The translations under genes and the position numbers were made by a program. DNA of 64,000 nucleotides. It comes from Ptychodera flava (Eukaryota > Hemichordata > Enteropneusta > Ptychoderidae). Location of the stretch: assembly GCF_041260155.1 (NCBI RefSeq), contig NC_091933.1:21805599-21869598 (forward strand), read 5' to 3'. Below are positions 62,165 to 64,000 of this stretch, piece by piece (the first letter of the stretch is position 1; each line of letters begins with the position of its first letter). The notes beneath the pieces were generated by a model, which was not told the DNA's origin, searched no databases, and worked only from the letters and a program-made list of their open reading frames with translations.

Positions 62165-62284
62165 AGCATCATGCAGGTCAAAGAGAAGGTGGTGCTGATC
62201 ACGGCCCGAGACAGCCGCAAAGCCCCTTTCGGATGTCTTCAGGCCAAAACGATATTCGATCCTCACAAACTGCTCTACTTGTAA
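62165..62284 (+). CDS. Possible terminal exon of an unknown gene
   Basis: After a plausible acceptor (pyrimidine-rich, ending CGTTAG) the plus strand is open for 39 codons to TAA, with an inner part V-V-L-I-T-A-R-D-S-R-K-A-P-F-G that looks protein-like in composition. No homologue recognised and no linked exon confirmed. Confidence 0.2.
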   Translation, partial: SIMQVKEKVVLITARDSRKAPFGCLQAKTIFDPHKLLYL

Positions 62285-62400
62285 TCTGATATCATGTTGA
62301 TTAACACTAACGGACACAATCCGCACGCTCTGTACCGCCATACAGTCCGCATGGCTCAGTTAGGTCGGCCTAGCATAGTCTTGCTGACGAAGGAGTGTCC

Positions 62401-62578
62401 CTCACAGGCGCTCGTTAGCTGGGTAGTCTGTTAAGTAGATCGATTTTCTGCTCGATCTATCGATATGCCTGCTACTGCAACTAAGGCTGCAATGCCGTGC
62501 ATATCGACTACGGGATCTATAGATCGAGCCGAAAATCGATCTACTTAGCAGACTACCCAACTGACGAGCGCCTGTGGG
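62401..62578. mobile_element. 178-bp palindromic MITE-like element
   Basis: Inverted arms start CACAGGCGCTCG and include GGGTAGTCTG and AAGTAGATCGATTTTC, with ATCGAGC-type pairing toward the centre at about 62490. GTCCCT occurs at 62397-62402 and 62579-62584. No coding capacity. Family not recognised. Confidence 0.7.
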
Positions 62579-64000
62579 GTCCCTGCTGCCCAAAGAAACA
62601 CCTTTAGCTAGCGGAGGAGGCTCTGTGTAGTACCCCCAATTGACGGTAGTAATGATTCATAACATTTCGAAGACAGCGATCATTAAATCTCAGATGTAAT
62701 TTCGGATCGACACACCGTATTACGCATGCGTACTCGACTGATTCTCGATACCTTAATTTCTGGTAAAAGTAAAAAGTACAATGGATTTGTCAGCATGAGC
62801 CACTCTTTTCGGTGAAAATTCTCAGTGCACTAAATTCTTTCGACTGCATCATCAAGTTTTCGCACTGGAGTTTCATCTACGTTTGAGGAACGTCAAGTTG
62901 CAGACACGTGTCAGCTTTCCCACAAAATTCGGAAAAAAAAGACATGATGTGCTCTTAGAATGTAAAATTCAACGCTATGTTATTCATTTGCTTGAGACAC
63001 GGTCCCTCCACAATACCGTGCTTGAGACGATCACTTGAACATGGAAGATTTTAGTAACTAATATTTTCAAAGTTTCATATTTGACAGATTTAGTAAAACA
63101 CCCTGAAATTTTAACTCAATATCATGTTGTCCTCTTCACGATCAAAGATTCTTACCACAAACAAAAGGTAAGTGATATTCAAAAGACAATAATACTACTA
63201 TAATACACGACTGCACCAGATCTCTACATATCGATTTTTCACCTTTGTTTGAAGACTGATAGTATCATGTGGGTGTGAAGTATGGCCGACCTAAAGTCCT
63301 TGGTGGATGAGTATGGGGTCGACTGCCCGTTCGTTCTTGTTGGGCAACAGACCGAGAAGACACTCGAGTCAAAATGACCTCGATAAAGAAATACCTTCGG
63401 GTCAGTGCTTATTGGAAACACATCGAATATTTTACGGGTACATAAACCGTGGATTTCAAAGAGACATTGGAAGTTACAGTCACGGTACTTGACCATGTCA
63501 TAAAGTGAACCGCAAAGTAAAAGGCCTTAACGCTGGTTTCGGAGTGAATGTCATTGATGATGAGCACAAAGTACAGGTGTACCCATAAAACACTAAAACC
63601 TGCTATAATTACACTGGTACATGGACGTTGACATTGACAGTGCAATGTACTTCTAGTGTTGTCAAGGAAACCTCAGCGCATGAATACGGCAAAAAGTAGA
63701 CTTTGAGCAAGCGGAATGTTTTGTCCGACTAAAATTCACTGTTGAATTATAGTTTGGTCATTATACTCAGCATTTCGTTGGTAGGGTCATACTTTGTACC
63801 CAGAAGGAAGAACAAGAAACTGTATTTGCATAATGAAAAATGTCCTCAAATGTTACAGCAACTGTCATATAAGCAGAACGTCGACAAGGTAACCTGACAA
63901 CTTTAGCATTCGTTGTAAAAGTTTACATCTTACTTCTCTCTGCTAAGCAGCCTCGGTCTCGTAACGTTAACAGACAGGAGCGAATCAAATTAAACATTTT

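Larger units (their letters stand above)
59540..64000. other. Upstream or first-intron region of netrin-4, no confident gene
   Basis: No reading frame in this stretch resembles the missing N-terminal part of netrin-4. Short frames (60876-61268 plus, 62341-62138 minus, 63282-63377 plus) have no recognised homology. An AAT run lies at 61658-61678. Confidence 0.45.

Noticed and set aside
63282..63377. Short plus-strand frame starting M-A-D-L-K-S-L-V-D-E
   Set aside because: Protein-like composition, but only 31 codons with no homologue or clear splice context.

Overview
The window is a piece of nuclear DNA from an animal, most likely a marine invertebrate (deuterostome or lophotrochozoan; the exact group cannot be read from the sequence). 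The reasons are small protein exons joined by GT-AG introns, AT-rich DNA full of tetranucleotide microsatellites, several kinds of DNA-transposon relic, one non-LTR retrotransposon and a netrin-4 gene with the vertebrate domain order. There is no sign of bacterial gene organisation.

From about 1.5 to 45 kb the window holds a cluster of five genes for SLC16/monocarboxylate-transporter-like (MCT) proteins. All share one four-exon architecture: exon 1 carries the MCT signature (E-G-G-Y-G-W), exon 2 is 144 nt wherever both ends are intact, exon 3 carries TM5 to about TM11, and exon 4 begins G-Y-L-R-D. Every intron is phase 1. Copies A (1.6-11.1 kb, minus), B (14.7-18.3 kb, minus) and C (21.1-28.9 kb, plus) form a young, closely related trio, and each carries inactivating damage. 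Copies D (33.2-37.3 kb, minus, 488 aa) and E (38.5-45.0 kb, minus, 482 aa) are intact and diverged. B and C are head-to-head inverted duplicates with a symmetry axis near 19.28 kb. A relic of exon 4 lies near 13.5 kb.

Mobile DNA has reshaped the cluster. A 5.9-kb, nearly perfect inverted-repeat (fold-back) element splits exon 3 of copy A. A 767-bp palindromic element sits between the promoter region and the start codon of copy C; copy B preserves the matching empty site. A 354-bp PIF/Harbinger-like MITE lies in intron 3 of C. A 3.56-kb element with long terminal inverted repeats sits in intron 1 of E, with a smaller palindrome nested in it. Intron 3 of D holds a hairpin and a TIR-bounded fragment. 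Intron 2 of C has a tandem array whose units each carry an RFX X-box-like palindrome.

From 46.3 to 49.0 kb there is a 5'-truncated, broken non-LTR retrotransposon on the minus strand. From 51.1 to 52.0 kb there is a roughly 0.9-kb TACA/GATA microsatellite. From 53.6 to 59.5 kb the 3' part of a netrin-4 orthologue (minus) can be assembled from six exons in consistent phase: the end of the laminin N-terminal domain, the LE repeats, a basic linker and the NTR/C345C domain. Two of these exons are too short to stand out as open reading frames. The netrin-4 5' exons are not found and probably lie beyond 64 kb. The last 4.4 kb contains a CpG-rich promoter-like patch, a small palindromic element and no confident gene.
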